Origin: Leclercia adecarboxylata
GTDB taxonomy: Bacteria; Pseudomonadota; Gammaproteobacteria; Enterobacterales; Enterobacteriaceae
NCBI RefSeq assembly: GCF_023639785.1
Contig: NZ_CP098325.1
Span: 186,001 to 250,000 of the forward strand
Length of the DNA stretch: 64,000 nt
Direction: 5' to 3'
Below are positions 62,959 to 64,000 of the stretch, piece after piece. Both the position numbers and the translations under genes were made by a program. Under the pieces are notes generated by a model that made no database searches, was not told the origin of the DNA, and saw only the letters and a program-made list of their open reading frames with translations. Position 1 is the stretch's first letter. Each line of letters opens with the position of its first letter.

Positions 62959-63369
62959 ATGACATCCCTGACTCGCCCACGCGTTGAGTTCATCTCAACC
63001 ATTCTGCAGACCGTGCTGAACCTGGGTCTGCTGAGCCTTGGCCTGATCCTGGTCGTCTTCCTCGGTAAAGAGACGGTACATCTGGCTGATGTGCTTTTTG
63101 CCCCTGAGCAAACCAGCAAATATGAGCTGGTTGAAGGGCTGGTGGTTTACTTCCTCTACTTTGAATTTATCGCCCTGATCGTGAAGTACTTTCAGTCTGG
63201 CTTTCACTTCCCGCTGCGTTACTTTGTCTACATTGGTATCACCGCGATTGTGCGACTGATTATCGTCGATCATAAATCGCCCCTCGACGTGTTGCTCTAC
63301 TCGGCGGCGATCCTGCTGCTGGTGATGACACTCTGGTTGTGCAACTCGAAGCGACTGAAACGGGAATAA
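62959..63369 (+). CDS. psiE: PsiE, phosphate-starvation-inducible membrane protein
   Basis: This 136-residue inner-membrane protein has four hydrophobic helices and a short basic C-terminus (NSKRLKRE). Its function is unknown; it is induced by phosphate starvation and controlled by PhoB and CRP in E. coli. The start at 62959 ([20 protein letters not shown]) gives the E. coli length. A sequence resembling a weak Pho box (CCGTCAC-ATTTTTGCGTTA) lies about 45 bases upstream. Confidence 0.94.
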   Translation: MTSLTRPRVEFISTILQTVLNLGLLSLGLILVVFLGKETVHLADVLFAPEQTSKYELVEGLVVYFLYFEFIALIVKYFQSGFHFPLRYFVYIGITAIVRLIIVDHKSPLDVLLYSAAILLLVMTLWLCNSKRLKRE

Positions 63370-63372
63370 AAA

Positions 63373-63398
63373 AGGGCGGCCCGAGGGCCGCCGAAAAC
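63373..63398 (+). terminator. psiE terminator-like hairpin
   Basis: GGCGGCCC and GGGCCGCC with a GA loop follow the psiE stop. There is no T run on the right, but an A-run on the left means it could end the leftward malG transcript instead. Confidence 0.7.
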
Positions 63399-63462
63399 AG
63401 TCACAAGTCTGGATTAATACAGCAAGGCAAAGTTGAGGGTTGCAGTGGAATAACAATGAAAC

Positions 63463-64000
63463 TTAACCTTTCACGCCCCCCGCGGTCAGGCCGTTCACCA
63501 GCCAGCGCTGGGCCAGCAGGAACACGACGGTGATCGGGATAGCAGAGAGCACGGCGGCTGCGGCAAAGTCGCCCCACAGGTAGTTTTGCGGGTTGAGGTA
63601 TTGCTGCATTCCGACCGCCAGCGTGTAGCTGTTCACATCACGCAGCAGCAGTGAGGCCACCGGTACTTCGGTGATGGCGGCGATAAACGACAGAATAAAC
63701 ACCACCGCCAGAATAGGTACCGAGAGCGGCAGCAGCACCAGACGGAACGCCTGCCACGGCGTCGCGCCATCCAGCGACGCCGCTTCTTCCAGCGAGTTGT
63801 CGATGGTTTCGAAATAGCCTTTGATGGTCCAGACGTGCAGCGCAATCCCGCCGAGGTAGGCGAAGATCACCCCGCCGTGGGTGTTCAGACCGATAAACGG
63901 CACGTACTGGCCGAGGCGGTCAAACAACGCATACAGGGCCACCAGCGACAGCACCGCCGGGAACATCTGGAAAATCAGCATCCCTTTCAGCAGCGTCGCT
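63463..64000 (-). CDS. malG: MalG, maltose ABC transporter permease (3' part)
   Basis: These are the C-terminal 178 residues of an inner-membrane subunit of the MalFGK2 maltose/maltodextrin transporter. The frame is open to the window edge, so the start is outside. The EAA loop that contacts MalK is visible ([20 protein letters not shown]), followed by helices and the end [13 protein letters not shown]. In E. coli xylE lies between psiE and malG; it is absent here. Confidence 0.96.
   Translation of the reverse strand, partial: ATLLKGMLIFQMFPAVLSLVALYALFDRLGQYVPFIGLNTHGGVIFAYLGGIALHVWTIKGYFETIDNSLEEAASLDGATPWQAFRLVLLPLSVPILAVVFILSFIAAITEVPVASLLLRDVNSYTLAVGMQQYLNPQNYLWGDFAAAAVLSAIPITVVFLLAQRWLVNGLTAGGVKG

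Overview
The window is a contiguous stretch of an enterobacterial chromosome. Protein sequences and gene order are close to Escherichia coli and Salmonella, but many substitutions and local gene-content differences point to the Enterobacter / Lelliottia / Leclercia / Klebsiella side of the family. I cannot fix the genus from sequence alone. No prophage, insertion sequence, plasmid or CRISPR locus is visible. It is mainly core genome, and the interest lies in the seams between conserved blocks. All comparisons with E. coli are from memory.

Layout. 1-6955: end of eptB, a tRNA-Pro(UGG) followed by a structured partial tRNA duplicate, and the dipeptide ABC transporter dppABCDF. 7005-10038: coaA, then the thrU-tyrU-glyT-thrT-tufB tRNA/EF-Tu operon. 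10268-22358: secE-nusG, rplKA, rplJL and rpoBC. 22508-23134: an orphan pair of lactose/cellobiose-type PTS subunits (IIA, IIB). 23427-28972: thiCEFSGH behind a TPP riboswitch, transcribed leftward. 29030-33979: rsd, nudC, hemE, nfi, yjaG, hupA, yjaH. 34023-36920: purHD, leftward. 37162-42535: a complete rRNA operon (16S, tRNA-Glu, 23S, 5S) in the rrnE position. 42679-48587: metA, then the glyoxylate bypass aceBAK. 48683-55240: iclR, metH, yjbB. 55321-55865: a decayed toxin-antitoxin locus. 55919-60835: rluF, yjbD, a panS-like transporter, rtcB and lysC. 61140-64000: pgi, psiE and the 3' part of malG.

Function. The window encodes much of the transcription and translation core (EF-Tu, SecE, NusG, L11, L1, L10, L7/L12, RNA polymerase beta and beta', one rRNA operon, six intact tRNAs). 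It adds cofactor synthesis (thiamine, haem, CoA), purine and methionine synthesis, the glyoxylate bypass with its repressor, and peptide uptake. Regulation visible in the DNA includes the TPP riboswitch, the L10 leader and rplL-rpoB attenuator, tandem Met boxes at metA, a PUR box at purH, IclR-like boxes at aceB and iclR, and two rrn promoters with boxA.

Most interesting observations: (1) downstream of the tRNA-Pro, a copy of the tRNA 3' end whose T-loop is interrupted by a 66-nt multi-hairpin element with three GNA triloops; (2) lysC, whose strong promoter lies too close to the gene to leave room for the lysine riboswitch known from E. coli; (3) a toxin-antitoxin remnant with a perfect 18-bp operator, an intact antitoxin and a truncated toxin, at the place where pepE would be expected; (4) a dppF/coaA junction unlike E. 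coli; (5) a recurring CCCTCTCCC-type intergenic palindrome, one copy of which supplies the aceK ribosome-binding site. I see no large undescribed multi-gene system.
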